NCBI GenBank assembly: GCA_905147135.1
Contig: LR990044.1
Location: forward strand, 16,310,122 to 16,374,121
Origin: Blastobasis lacticolella
Lineage: Eukaryota > Arthropoda > Insecta > Lepidoptera > Blastobasidae
Length of the DNA: 64,000 nt
Direction: 5' to 3'
A program made the position numbers and the translations under genes. Numbering within the stretch: the first letter of the stretch is position 1; the number at the start of each line of letters is the position of its first letter. Under the pieces are notes generated by a model. The model saw nothing but the letters and a program-made list of their open reading frames with translations, did no database searches and was not told where the DNA came from. Of the stretch, positions 45,395 through 55,689 are shown one piece after another.

Positions 45395-45470
45395 TTGGCA
45401 GTAGGGTTGAGCGCTTGGAGCCACTATTTCTATCAGGAGCCCTTGACTGTTTATCTACCGAGTGACATAG
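45395..45470 (+). repeat. Family D fragment
   Basis: GACTTTGGCAGTAGGGTTGA, TTTCTATCAGGAGCCC and TTTATCTACCGAGTGACATA follow the family D order with a deletion. It abuts MITE2 copy 2. Confidence 0.5.
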
Positions 45471-45480
45471 AGTACCTATA

Positions 45481-45599
45481 GTGCCACAAACTTATCTTGA
45501 CCCGGTGGCCAAAGCTGTAACGAAGTGTCGCCCTTTTAAAATGTTATGTCAATTCCAACAATAGCGACGCTGTCACCGGCTCACATGAATTTGTTGCAC
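45481..45599. mobile_element. MITE2 copy 2
   Basis: GTGCCACAAACTTATCTTGA at the left is mirrored by ATGAATTTGTTGCAC at the right; CCCGGTGGCC faces GTCACCGGC. 119 bp, almost the same length as copy 1. AATTCCAACAATAGCGACGC corresponds to AACCACAACGACGCCG of copy 1. Confidence 0.8.
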
Positions 45600-46234
45600 C
45601 ATACACCAGGACACAAAAAAAAAAAATTACAACACAGACGTTTACAAAAGGCGTTTACAAACCGTACACCGTGCCAACAAGTCTCAAAGCATCTCACGAG
45701 GCGCGCCTCGAATCAACCGCGATAGTGAATACGTGCTACACCAGGTTGCCAGGTAAATCTTTGTCTGGTGGTGGAATTTACGACGTCACGTATAGTTATT
45801 ACGGGAATAAACATCAGCTTTTCACGTCAGACGCATTGCGGTACATGCGGACTCGTTTCTTCCCGCCTCCGTGGGATTTTTGTGCTGAATATGGGTATTC
45901 AGGCCAGGACAGCCTGAATAGTTATCTCGAATGGGGGTTTTAGTCTGCGCTATCGCGTTTCCACAAGTTCGTTTTGGTTTCAGATGTAACGAGTGTCTTT
46001 TTTTTAGCTTAGAGTTCTCTGTCGCACTAAGTAGTAGCAAAGAAGTGCGATCGGGAACATTTTTGCTTTATTGGAGTTGAACGTTAATTAAAAGACACTT
46101 TTCACTTTACTGCACGTTTTTCTTTCTTCTTTCTTGAGAGAAGCCTTTACTAATTACCTCAATAAGCTCATAAACACAGAGCGATAAAATTGCCATGACG
46201 GTAGCCAACCTTTTTGCTGCTTTCCAATCTTGTT
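45600..46234. other. Unique sequence
   Basis: The 90-codon plus frame 45671-45943 sits in GC-balanced sequence but matches nothing I recognise. Confidence 0.4.
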
Positions 46235-46400
46235 GCTTATCATCATCATCATCTCAGCCGGATGACGCGCACTTCAGGAAATAGGCTTCCTCCCACGCCG
46301 TCCACCCTGGTCGATATTATGCCTCTTGTATCCTTTCGATCTCTGCGACCTATACAAGGTTGTTCGTCCATCTTGTTGCAGATCGTTCTATGTCCTACCA
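46235..46400 (-). mobile_element. RTE-type LINE C-terminal remnant
   Basis: On the minus strand AGATGGACGAACAACCTTGT encodes RWTNNLV (consensus RWTDDLV), followed by a degraded VAG..W..AQDR equivalent and GGAGGAAGCCTATTTCCTG (EEAYFL), ending in a GATGATGATGATGAT tail. Stops interrupt the frame. Confidence 0.65.
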
Positions 46401-46659
46401 TTAAGTATGAGTATGCGTACAAAATATTTAAAACTTTGAAAATATTCAAAAAATCTGTGTCGGAAAACGCGGCCGTTAGATACGTGTCTACCTTGGCAGC
46501 TTTGAGACGCTCTCGAAACCACCTCGCTTACTCAGCGCCTGACATTAGGATACTCACGTGTGGCCCATGGCCCCTTCTTTCCGACAATAGTCGTGTTTTT
46601 TTATTTGTTACTGGCTCTTGCACGGGCTGAGGCCGACGTATTTAATTTTTGCTTATTTT

Positions 46660-47255
46660 TTACTATGAATATTGTCCAAATTATACCTAAATATAAATAT
46701 ACGTAATAACCACCGCCCTATCACATCTGAATAGAAATGCGTGGCACCACAGTGCGCCTCCCCCGCAGTCCCACGCTCCCCCGACGCAAATCCAAGGTCA
46801 TAGCAGCGACCTGACTATATACGCTAAACAACGACACCTAGATTCATGTTTATTAAACTAATCGTTTTGCAGTTATTAAGGTAAAACGATATAGACCTTT
46901 TCGTTACGGTCCAGTTTTCTGACTTGGTACTCAGTTCACATCAAAAATATTGTCTAAATTACGCCTATTTTATATAGATTGTCTACAACAGACAAACTCA
47001 ATAAATACACGCAAGAATCACCGCCTTATCACGTGTGAGTAGTGAGTTACACTGATTGGAAATGCGCGGGTCCGCGCGTTTCGTTCATTCAATCCCCTCC
47101 CCCTCCGCTTCACCCGCTCACGACGCATATTCAAGATTAAAGCAGCGAACTGACTAAACAATGACACTAGGTTCATGTTTCTAAGACTAATCGTTTTGCT
47201 GTTATTAAGGTACGACGATATAGACCTTTTCGTTACCATCCAGTTTTCTAAAAGA
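46660..47255. repeat. Tandem duplication, about 300-bp units (family F)
   Basis: Unit 1 (about 46660-46925) and unit 2 (about 46945-47255) share AATATTGTC, CACCGCC, TATCAC, GGAAATGCG-type, TTCATGTTT, CTAATCGTTTTGC, GTTATTAAGGTA and GATATAGACCTTTTCGTTAC in order. The CG-rich block after AAATGCG is diverged. The unit start recurs at 31730. Confidence 0.85.
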
Positions 47256-47654
47256 CGTCAAAAGACAACAGTGCCGACATTTCAAAAAGACCACGTTCAA
47301 TGTATCCCAAACAATCGACAAATATCGCAACCAGATGTTGGTCCACTCCGCATGCTCATCGGAATTTAAAAACAGTATAACATCCTAAAGTAGAAGTTTA
47401 TGAATAAATCAAACTAATGGAGTTCATGTCCACGAACTATTCGCACAAGCGCTATGCGGACCCGCTTATTTGAATATCAAATAAGGCTTTGTTTGTTGAT
47501 AACCGCGTCCAATTTGTGTGTACTCGGTTTTAAATTCCTTGCATGTGTTATTTGTACACTATGTTATTTTTGAACGTAATGTTTTAATTGAGTGTTATAG
47601 GAATTGCGGAAAAATGAAAAATTGATGTGTATTGTACGGTGGTGTATCGTAGAA

Positions 47655-47815
47655 TATAGCATCAACATTGGAATGTTGTATAAGGCAACTAATATTTTAC
47701 GACTAACATTAGGTAAGGTCGTTACAACATGACCTAGACTAAATCGCATCAACATTTTCGTACAATGCAGCTGATATTTTACGACTAATATTCATTCTAG
47801 GTCATTCGCTAATTC
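47655..47815. repeat. Short tandem duplication
   Basis: GCATCAACATT, then AATATTTTACGACTAACATT, recurs as GCATCAACATT and GATATTTTACGACTAATATT about 88 bp later. Both halves contain a GGTCGTT/GGTCATT end. Confidence 0.8.
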
Positions 47816-47841
47816 GCCAAAGACAAAAATTTATTATGTTT

Positions 47842-47951
47842 GTTTTGACTAAACTTAGGAATCGCCAAAGATCCATCTTAACTAGTTTTAGCCAGTTTAA
47901 TCCAAATTGAGATAAGAAAGAACTTAGCCGATTTCTAAGTTTAGTGAAAAC
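47842..47951. repeat. 23-bp inverted repeat (hairpin, MITE-like)
   Basis: GTTTTGACTAAACTTAGGAA then TCG (47842-47864) mirrors 47929-47951 with two mismatches. The 110-bp unit has no coding capacity. Confidence 0.8.
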
Positions 47952-48334
47952 AGCAATAAAACGTTCAAGCGTTCTTTAAAAAATTCTACCTAAAAATCTA
48001 CTAATTTTATTAGCTAAATTTCCTCATTGACAGTCTTCCTCACCTAATAAGGCATCAGCTTATTAAAGTAACCATTACGTTGTGCTTATTTTAATAAGGG
48101 AAATACAAAACATATTTTTAATAAACATAACTCATTTTAAAGAGCTATTCTTGTATTTCTTTGTGACAGGAAAAACATTTCGGAATCCATAACAATATTT
48201 ACCGTTGCCTCTTGCAAATGTTTAATTTCCTTGCTATTAGGGAAATATTATTATTATTGTTTTCATTTTGTTTAAAGTTTTTAGAGTGGTTTACTTTACA
48301 TCAATTTAACATTCACGTGATCTCCGTGAAACAA

Positions 48335-48480
48335 GGGCTTGACGCCGGTACCGATGACATGCGTGATCATAAAGGATGCCGAAGACCGAGCAAAGTGGTT
48401 AATGAAAAGTATGGAGGCAGACCTGGGGCCTTCGCACCTCGCACTACGCACAAGCGGGAATGATGCCACAATGATGACGA
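48335..48480 (+). mobile_element. RTE-type LINE C-terminal remnant
   Basis: One frame gives DDMRDHK, and after a frameshift KDAEDRAKWLMKSMEADLG, the same block as KDAEDRAKW in the 20222-20546 copy. The end GCGGGAATGATGCCACAATG then ATGACGAT parallels the SINE1 tail. Dead copy of the same RTE subfamily. Confidence 0.75.
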
Positions 48481-48594
48481 TCTCTTTCATCAGCTGATTA
48501 TCCTCCCACTAACGTTGGTATTTCGAATTCCAAGCCCTCGTCTATCATAAACGCGCATTTTATTTAACTTTACTTGTATGTCCCGGAATCTTGG

Positions 48595-48840
48595 AAGCCT
48601 AATTTGACCCACATCCCGGTGTTCAATTGAGCTGAAATTTGGTACACCTATATAACTTGGATTGCATTAATATGGTACCTCGGGGCTGGGCTTATGGCGG
48701 AGTGTATATACCCCTAGATGATATTCATGGTCTGATGATGATGAAGGTGGCCATAGGAACTACTGAACGCAACAAGATAACCACATGATACCGCGCGATA
48801 AAAGCTTGTTATGAAAAAATATTTTTCATTTGAGAACTTG
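48595..48840 (+). repeat. Interspersed repeat family A, copy 2
   Basis: TTCAATTGAGCTGAAATTTG, GCATTAATATGGTACC, TCATGGTCTGATGATGATG, GGCCATAGGAACTACTGAAC and CGCGCGATAAAAGCTTG match family A copy 1 (reverse complement of 195-440). Confidence 0.75.
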
Positions 48841-49374
48841 TTACCCCTTTGAGCAAGGTGAGACTGCGAATCGCACTTGCTCTGTGTTTTTGTTGAACAA
48901 CAATCTCATCTGGAAAACAAACTATTCCCGCGCTGGCTTATTTTGAGTCATGGAATTCACATCACGATTCTGATTTAGAAACATCTTGTTTCCTGCTGTG
49001 CATTATGGAGCTGTGATACTTTGAATCTAATATCGTTTGTTTATTTACACATTAGCGGTAACCCATGGTTTTTATCCACGTTAAATTGAGACTAATATAC
49101 ATTTTTACCTGAGTGCCGGTTAATGAACATTATAACTTATAAAATTGGGTTTGCTTAAAGTTATCAACGTAATAAAAATAACATTAATCTCTTAGCTTTT
49201 AGCTTCTTAGAGCTCTAAAGTTTTGACAGAGTCAAACTCTTGGACGAACGTAAGTAAAGTAAATATGAATGAGCTAGCGCAGCGAGCTCGGAATTTTCGG
49301 CACATTGCTGACTGGCCTTTAAAACATTATGATTTAAAAAAAACTTGTATTGAAATATCTAATTTCCATTGCAT

Positions 49375-49743
49375 TTTGGAGCGTCGGTGGCCGAGCGGTT
49401 AGAGTATACGACTCGTAAGCCAGAGGTCCCGGGTTCAAATCCCGCTCCGGCCATGTACCATTGACTGTTTTCTGAGTTATGTACATAATTGAATACTAAC
49501 CGATGCTCATGCGGTGAGGGAAAACATCGTGTTGAAACTTGCACATACAGGCGACTGGATGTGTAACCATGATCCAATCTGGTCAGGTTCCCTTGGTAGC
49601 AGCAGGGTCATGGAGATCAGATGGCAGTCGCTCCATTGTAATTACCTGACCTGCCAAATCCTGGATCATAGCCAAGGCGGACCCCGGGCCCTCGTGCGTG
49701 AGAGCACAACCGGGATATTAACGCCAAGATGATTTTTATTTTT
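49375..49743 (+). mobile_element. SINE1 full-length copy with target duplication
   Basis: Head GGTGGCCGAGCGGTTAGAG (A-box), ACTCGTAAGCCAGAGG, CCGGGTTCAAATCCCGC (B-box); body through GATGCTCATGCGGTGAGGGA, CTGGATGTGTAACCATGATC, TGGAGATCAGATGGCAGTCG; tail GGGATATTAACGCCAAGATG. It is bounded by an 18-bp target duplication, ATCTAATTTCCATTGCAT (49357-49374) and the same with one mismatch (49744-49761). Good reference copy for the family. Confidence 0.95.
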
Positions 49744-49974
49744 ATCTAATTTCCAATGCATGATTTCTATAACAACGAAAAGCAGCTTTCTTAAAAGATT
49801 GTAACTCAATAAACTTCAAACAATTAGTGAGCGTACAGCAAGCTAGAAAATTCTGGTTTTTTGATTATCAGAAGATTTTGTGAATGTTGTGAATAGAAGA
49901 ATATATTAACATGAAAATATGAATGAGAGCGAGTTCGAAATTGCTATTTTTCCTACGCAATCAAGTAAAGCGTG

Positions 49975-50058
49975 GCTAGGCCTCCCACAATGTGGACCGA
50001 CGACCTGGTAAAGATCGCAGGTACCAGCTGGATGCGGAAGGCACAGGACCGGAAATAA
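49975..50058 (+). mobile_element. RTE-type LINE C-terminal fragment
   Basis: The frame reads RPPTMWTDDLVKIAGTSWMR then KAQDRK-stop, in phase and without interruption, the conserved RWTDDLV-IAG--WM-AQDR block of insect RTE-type ORFs. Very short; cut off at both sides. Confidence 0.8.
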
Positions 50059-51489
50059 ATTATTTTAACTGAGTTTTTACTGACGGTTCGCGACCCCCCT
50101 TCCCCCCTAGCCTCTCTGTAAGATTTAGCTTTGGTTGCACGTAAACTTTAGTCACAACAGACTGATAGACTACTTTCGTATCCGACTGTATCTCAGCCCC
50201 AGATAATAAGCACACCTAAACAATTTTATTTTTCTCGACAGCTCAAGGCGACAGTCATAATATTATTATTTAGCGATTGACGCGGCTGGGAACCGCCTCA
50301 TTTTATTAAATGCTACACTGCCGGAGATATGGGAGCATGAATACATATTATTTCCTTTGAAATGTTATTCAACTGTCTTCTGCGCAATGTACAGGAGGCT
50401 TGCGAGAGACGTGGCGCCGTGTTATTGGGTATAATATTTCATGGAAATATACTGAATATATGATCTCTAATGTAATCGAAGCGAGTTTGACTTTTCAAGC
50501 GCTAGCTATCGTCAAAAGCAATAACCGAGTTGTAATCCATTAACAGAAATCCTATACCTTGTGTCACACGACAAGGTATTTTCATTTGATAGCCTAAAGT
50601 AACCAATTGACATCCACACAAATCTACATAAGCTGTAATATCTAGATAGGGGATTTTGAATTTCAAATTCCTACTAGTAGCCCGTAATTAAGACACATTG
50701 GTTGCAAATTAGCTGAGCGAGCCGGGAGAGCAAACTCAGAGCTACAAAGCCTAAAATCGGAGTTGGACATTAAACTCCCAAACTAGGAGCGAAAACCAAA
50801 AACCTCAACCCAATCTGCTCAGTATTTCTCAACTGTTCACAGTTGAGTTTCATCGGTCCGAGTTACTGTTAGTTTCGAAACGCGCTAGCGCTTTCACGAC
50901 AATGCTACCAACAGAATTTGATATGAAATTACCTAGATAGAGTTGTTGGAAATTTAACTGTGAATATTTTCAGGTGGAATGCTATGTTACGGACAACACA
51001 AATACCAAAAACAAACATAAACCTTTGTAACTTTGTTTTTTAGGTAATTCTTTTGATAAAAGTCAATGGCTTTTCAAAGTTTTCAATGGCCGCACGCATG
51101 CCGCGCAGTTACAGGTAGTGCTCATTAAAATAATGGTTTATTCTTGCAACCAGTTAAACTAAAGCACTATCACAAACACACAAGGTACCCGAGTATGCAC
51201 CGGCCAATACTATAATAGCCCAGCAATTTTTTTGCCTGGTGATAGTAAGTAGTTCAATAGACTCTGCAACGCGGTGAGGCTGACGATGGATAGGAACAGT
51301 TGGAGGCAGTCCGTGCGTACTTATCCTCAGTCATAAGGGACCGACTACAGAGAGAGAGTAAGCAGTACAGTTAAAATAACACGTACTAAGGTTCTAGGTG
51401 CTCGTTTCTTACCAGAAATTATTTATTCGAAGAACAAAAACTTTATTATTTTTCAAAGCAAACGTTTTTTGAACGGCCTGTCGCCCAGA
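50059..51489. other. Unique sequence with small hairpin
   Basis: ATACCTTGTGTCACACGACA then AGGTAT near 50553 is a 9-bp-arm hairpin. No gene or repeat family recognised. Confidence 0.45.
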
Positions 51490-51507
51490 TTCGGCGTCGA
51501 CGCCGAA
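51490..51507. repeat. Perfect 18-bp palindrome
   Basis: TTCGGCGTCGACGCCGAA, CpG-rich and self-complementary, in otherwise AT-rich sequence. It could be a dimeric binding site; no gene adjoins it. Confidence 0.9.
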
Positions 51508-52620
51508 CGCTGCTCTATATTCATGGCCACTCTGTGGTAGTTGTACGCCTATAATAATATCGCTGAGGGATACGCAGGATTACGTCGGAAATAGACGCGT
51601 CGAGTCGACCTAGTTTAGGGATGGAGGGATGGAGCATTCGCGAGGGTACCGTGCCAAGAACTAGGCCCTAATTCGAAAGATAAATAATTATAGTTTCGAA
51701 AATCGGCGTGCAATATGTAATAGGTATGCGTGTGTAAGTCTATGTATGTCTCACATATATCGATATGTCTTTGATGTGACCAATCGACGGCAATAACGTA
51801 GGAAAAACCCGACACCTGCAAAATAACTGAAAATGCGTTTTAACACATTTGTAAATTGAAAACCGCCGCTGGTTTGGTTTAATTTTTCTAAATCTAATTG
51901 CATTATAGGTTCTATGAACAGTATATTACAATTTATATACAGAAATTATATTATTATTATTGATCATTTATTTCAGACCAATTTAAATAAAAATGTTAAC
52001 AGTCCATATTGTATTAAATAAGTAAAATTACTTTTAATACATTGTTAAAATCAATTAGGTATGAACATAATCAAACCAGAAAAGCCAATCAAGTTCCCAC
52101 TTGATTTGTTAATAACCTATTTCCGTGGAATAGCTATATAATAATGCAAATTATTAATTAGCATTATTAACATAAATTGATACAATTCGTTGTAGTGTTT
52201 AAGCTGTTGTTTTTTGTTTCTCCTATATATCATATTAACGCCTAAAATAATGTGTGTGGTACCAAATGGTGCAAATAAACTAACTTGAAACACAGCTTAG
52301 TCTATAATCATATTAACAGTCACTGGCAAGAAGCTTGTGTTGGGTCAAATAGCTTGTGTAACGCGGTTATAACCACATCACTTCGGATTCTGACCACAGT
52401 ACTCGTAGCGGTGAAATGTTATTAGTGGTTTGATCTAATTGGCTACAGGTAGCAGAAAATAGAAACATTATGTTCTCTACGAAATTGCAAATTTATAGAC
52501 AACACAAATTATTAAAACCATTCGTTAATTTATCGATTTCTCCAGAATGAAGTAAAAGCTTAAGACTCTTGAATAAAATTATGCATAAGGTAAAATTATC
52601 AAATTGCATGGAGTACACCT
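51508..52620. other. Unique AT-rich sequence
   Basis: No repeat or gene recognised. Confidence 0.45.
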
Positions 52621-52811
52621 TAACGTTACTCTGTTGCTAACAATTATCTGACTTCAATGATTGAAATTGTTACTTAACGTTTGATCGATTTAATCGTTTC
52701 AGTTTATTGCTATGGAACTTTGTTAGCATAAAATCGATAATACGTAATCGCAAAAGTAATAATTTCAATCATTGAAATCGGAGAATTGTTAGCAACAAAG
52801 TTACGTAATTA
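52621..52811. mobile_element. MITE3, long TIRs
   Basis: The arms of about 55 bp (left from TAACGTTACTCTGTTGCTAA through TTCAATGATTGAAATTGTTA; right ending TTAGCAACAAAGTTACGTAA) are near-perfect mirrors with few mismatches, separated by about 80 bp. A nested TTCAATNATTGAA palindrome lies in each arm. Non-coding; target duplication unclear (TTA/TTAA possible). Confidence 0.8.
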
Positions 52812-53384
52812 GCCTACAGAAGGACATACAACAAGACCTTGCTCTCTTTCAGAGCATTGATAATAACAATGATAAAGAAACAAGCAAATGTTCTAACCCT
52901 GCTTAAGCTGAAGACTTTTACTGTTGTTCAATATTCAAATATACCATTATAAAATTAGGTATGTACAAAGAGGATTTCTAAAAAGGCGGTTTACTGTCAC
53001 CAACAATTCTTGTTCTCTCATTCAATGTTAACGCACCGGTTCCCCATCTTACAATGTTAACGTATAAATCCTCAACAAGGTTTTTGTTCCAGGAAGGCTA
53101 TATAAAACCGTTACTCGAAACTAGCTACGGACGTTTACTCTCACTTAGTCCGTTTGTTTGAATTATATATGAAATTGAACTAGTTTCTGTCCCTTATTAC
53201 GACTGGGGCGTAGGAAGCCTCTCAGGGTCAAGGACGGCCGCTCGCGTTCTAAATGTTTTTGTTTTCGACCAATCAAACCCTTAAACCGCCTCGTAAAACC
53301 CCTGTCAAAGTTGTAGTACAAAAGCCCCGAAAGTTAGGTATTTTTTTTCCTTTTCGAACGGAAAGGGAGCAATAGGGAAATCAA
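52812..53384. other. Unique sequence
   Basis: Nothing recognised. Confidence 0.4.
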
Positions 53385-53470
53385 GACAAACCACATCAGG
53401 ACCTTATCTGTCCAATGCAGTCACTGATGGATATAGGCCTCAGTTTTCCGTACCTAGTCAATCACTGACA
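53385..53470 (-). repeat. RTE-tail-like scrap
   Basis: CCAATGCAGTCACTGATGGA and TATAGGCCTC resemble the reversed EEAY/VLQW-coding tail of RTE elements (consensus CACTGCTGGGCATAGGCCTC). Short and diverged. Confidence 0.35.
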
Positions 53471-53479
53471 TAAAATAAG

Positions 53480-53518
53480 TAATCGTTTTAGTGTCAATGT
53501 CCAGGTTGTGCTATCACG
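53480..53518 (-). mobile_element. SINE1 3' end, interrupted part 1
   Basis: AATCGTTTTAGTGTCAATGT then CCAGGTTGTGCTATCACG corresponds to the reversed SINE1 tail (ATCTTGGCGTTAATGTCCCG then GTTGTGCTCTCGCG). The last 15 bases are one copy of the target duplication of the R1-clade insertion. Confidence 0.8.
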
Positions 53519-54970
53519 GGCTATCGGGCGTTGGCGGTCTCTTTAGATATCGCCAATGCCTTCAACATCTTGCCACACAGGACAATCAGGGAGGCACTCC
53601 GTTTTCATGGAGTACCCCTTTATTTGAGGCGCCTGTTGGAGGACTATTTGTTGGATAGGGAAGTTCTATACGTCAACAGCCAGGGCACCATGGTTAGGCG
53701 ACCTGTAACATGTGGTGTACCCCAAGGATCAGTTCTTGGACCACTCCTTTGGAACATTGGCTATGACTGGGTTCTTCGGGGAACCCTCTTGCCGAGAATG
53801 GTCACTTTATGCTATGCAGATGACACATTGGTAGTAGTTCGGGGAGGCAGTTTCCAGGAGGTAAAGCGATTAGCCACGGTGGGTACAACTGTAGTGGTTG
53901 ACCGCATTAAAATGCTGGGTCTTAAGGTGGCAGTTCATAAGACCGAAGCCCTGCTATTTCACGGACCCCGCATGGGTGCACAATTGTGTATTGAGGGGAT
54001 CCAGATTGCTGTGAAGCCGCACATTAAACACTTGGGCCTTGTACTCGACGGGCGGTGGGGATTTGACGAACATTTCCGCCGTTTAGCCCCAAGGCTTGTA
54101 GCGGCAGCGTCTGCCCTTGGACGCCTCCTGCCGAACTTGGGGGGTCCGAATAGAGGATGTCGGTGGTTGTACGCAGGGGTAATACTTAGCATGGCCCTCT
54201 ACGGTGCACCTATCTTGTCAGATGCTCTTACTGCTGACAACAGATCTCAGCTGCGTAGACCGCAGCGGATTATAGCAGTGAGAGCAATACGAGGATACAG
54301 GACAGTGTCGACAAGCGCCGCTTACGTTCTTGCTGGTTTCCCTCCTTGGGAGCTGGATGCAGAAGTTCTTGCGTCGGTATATTACTTCCAAGCGGCAGGA
54401 AGAAATGTTGAGCAGCGCCCTGCTCGTGAAGTGAAGGTAAACCAAAGAAGGCGTGAAGCGCAAGATGTTTTAATGGGACGATGGGGGGATAGTCTCGGAA
54501 ATCCGACATATGGACGACGGACTATCAACGCTGTACGCCCCGTCCTTCAGGAGTGGGTAGACAGGAAACATGGAGTGCAGACTTTCCGTCTGGTACAGAT
54601 ACTGTCTGAGCACGGCTGTTTCGGGAAGTATCTGTACCAAATAGCGAAGAGGGAAGCGACACCGATGTGTCACCACTGCGGAGCTGCCGAAGACTCGGCG
54701 CAGCACACCCTAGAAGTGTGCGCTGCCTGGGAGTCAGAGCGGCGTGCGGTCTTAGCCATCAGCGGAGATCTCTCACTGGCAGCGGTCGTTATGGCCATGC
54801 TTCATAGTGAAGCAAATTGGCAAACGGTGGCCAACTTCTGCGAAGAAGTGATGATGCAGAAGGAGGCTGCTGAGCGAATCAGAGAAGAAGATGCATCCGC
54901 TGATGTAATCAGATGTAGACGCACGGGGCCAAGGCGAAAGCGATACAACCGTCTCCTTCCTATTTCCTAG
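53519..54970 (+). CDS. R1-clade reverse transcriptase, C-terminal part (5'-truncated)
   Basis: The frame is open from the insertion junction (GYRA, then LAVSLDIANAF) to TAG at 54968-54970, with no internal stop or frameshift. Numbering from the TTG codon at 53531: RT motif A SLDIANAFN with catalytic Asp6, motif B GVPQGSVLG at 62-70, motif C YADD at 95-98 with Asp97 and Asp98, then the RT thumb and connection (YAGV..MALYGAPI, 214-228; GYRTVS, 255-260). A C-terminal zinc knuckle follows: Cys380, Cys383, His392, Cys397 (C-X2-C-X8-H-X4-C), typical of R1/TRAS/SART-type ORF2. The endonuclease and the N-terminal RT palm are missing, there is no genuine start codon, and no host promoter is evident, so it is a dead but recent copy. 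R1-clade rather than Jockey is inferred from the sequence around motif C (YADDTLVVVRG) and the LKVAVHKTEALLFHGPR block; exact lineage needs a phylogeny. Confidence 0.92.
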   Translation, partial: GYRALAVSLDIANAFNILPHRTIREALRFHGVPLYLRRLLEDYLLDREVLYVNSQGTMVRRPVTCGVPQGSVLGPLLWNIGYDWVLRGTLLPRMVTLCYADDTLVVVRGGSFQEVKRLATVGTTVVVDRIKMLGLKVAVHKTEALLFHGPRMGAQLCIEGIQIAVKPHIKHLGLVLDGRWGFDEHFRRLAPRLVAAASALGRLLPNLGGPNRGCRWLYAGVILSMALYGAPILSDALTADNRSQLRRPQRIIAVRAIRGYRTVSTSAAYVLAGFPPWELDAEVLASVYYFQAAGRNVEQRPAREVKVNQRRREAQDVLMGRWGDSLGNPTYGRRTINAVRPVLQEWVDRKHGVQTFRLVQILSEHGCFGKYLYQIAKREATPMCHHCGAAEDSAQHTLEVCAAWESERRAVLAISGDLSLAAVVMAMLHSEANWQTVANFCEEVMMQKEAAERIREEDASADVIRCRRTGPRRKRYNRLLPIS

Positions 54971-55289
54971 TGGAACCAGCGGGGAAGAGACGGGGGTATC
55001 TTTCCTTGCATTGCACGGTTCCACATGACTGGGAGACGTCCTAGTGAATCAGAACGTTTCCTGTATGTGTTGACTGACCCAACACTGCTTGGGTTTACGC
55101 TGGAACACCATAGCGAAAACTATCTATGAGGTCCTATGGTGTTCCGATAAAAAGCGGCTGTGGATACATAGAGGGGTTTTAGTGGGTAGGGTCCCACTTC
55201 CCAATCCCACATGTCCACCGTCATTCCCCCGGGTGACGTGGTATCTTTCGAAGATTTCCACTCTTAAAAAAAAAAAAAGAAAAAAAAAA
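53519..55289 (+). mobile_element. R1-clade non-LTR retrotransposon, 5'-truncated insertion
   Basis: A 1771-bp insertion: the 3' part of ORF2 (53519-54970), a 3' UTR of about 295 bp, and an A-rich tail (55266-55289: A13, G, A10). It is bounded by a perfect 15-bp target duplication, GGTTGTGCTATCACG, at 53504-53518 and 55290-55304. 5' truncation, poly(A) and a target duplication are the hallmarks of target-primed reverse transcription. The uninterrupted frame and perfect duplication indicate recent insertion. The target is the tail of a minus-strand SINE1, whose other part continues at 55290. Confidence 0.93.
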
Positions 55290-55330
55290 GGTTGTGCTAT
55301 CACGTGCGAGGCCCCGGGGTCCGCCTTACA
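55290..55330 (-). mobile_element. SINE1 3' end, interrupted part 2
   Basis: Starts with the second target-duplication copy and continues GTGCGAGGCCCCGGGGTCCG then CCTTA, the reversed SINE1 tail. The rest of the SINE is missing, so this copy was already a 3' fragment, or was lost later. Confidence 0.8.
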
Positions 55331-55689
55331 GAGGTAGTTACAGTCAGTCACTGCCACATTCCAAACCTTCCATAGAATAAGAAGAATCCAAAACTTATCT
55401 ATAATTTGTCTCGATTGTATAGATGATACTCCCAGGAGTATTGAAGTAAAAGTTGTTTAAACTGGAAATTGGAGCAACACACAACAACGCGTCTCGGTCT
55501 TCGTACACCCTTTATATTACACTCTTTATGGCTGGGGAACTATTTCTAGGAAAAAGTTAGACCAACTTATTTAATGAAAAGACTAAGAACACCTGTACCA
55601 TACGTTCAGCGAATGAGATGGGGCAGAAAACATTGCACGGCGAAATATCTGAGTAGAACTGCGGACGGTACCTAAAAATAATACTTTAT
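55331..55689. other. Unique sequence
   Basis: Nothing recognised. Confidence 0.4.

Noticed and set aside
49378..49455. tRNA gene with Ser/Leu-type A box
   Set aside because: It is the head of SINE1, with the full SINE body, tail and target duplication.
54218..54706. Minus-strand frames within the retrotransposon
   Set aside because: Shadow frames of the strongly supported plus-strand reverse transcriptase.
55266..55289. Simple poly-A microsatellite
   Set aside because: It is the 3' tail of the R1-clade insertion, since it ends exactly at the target duplication.
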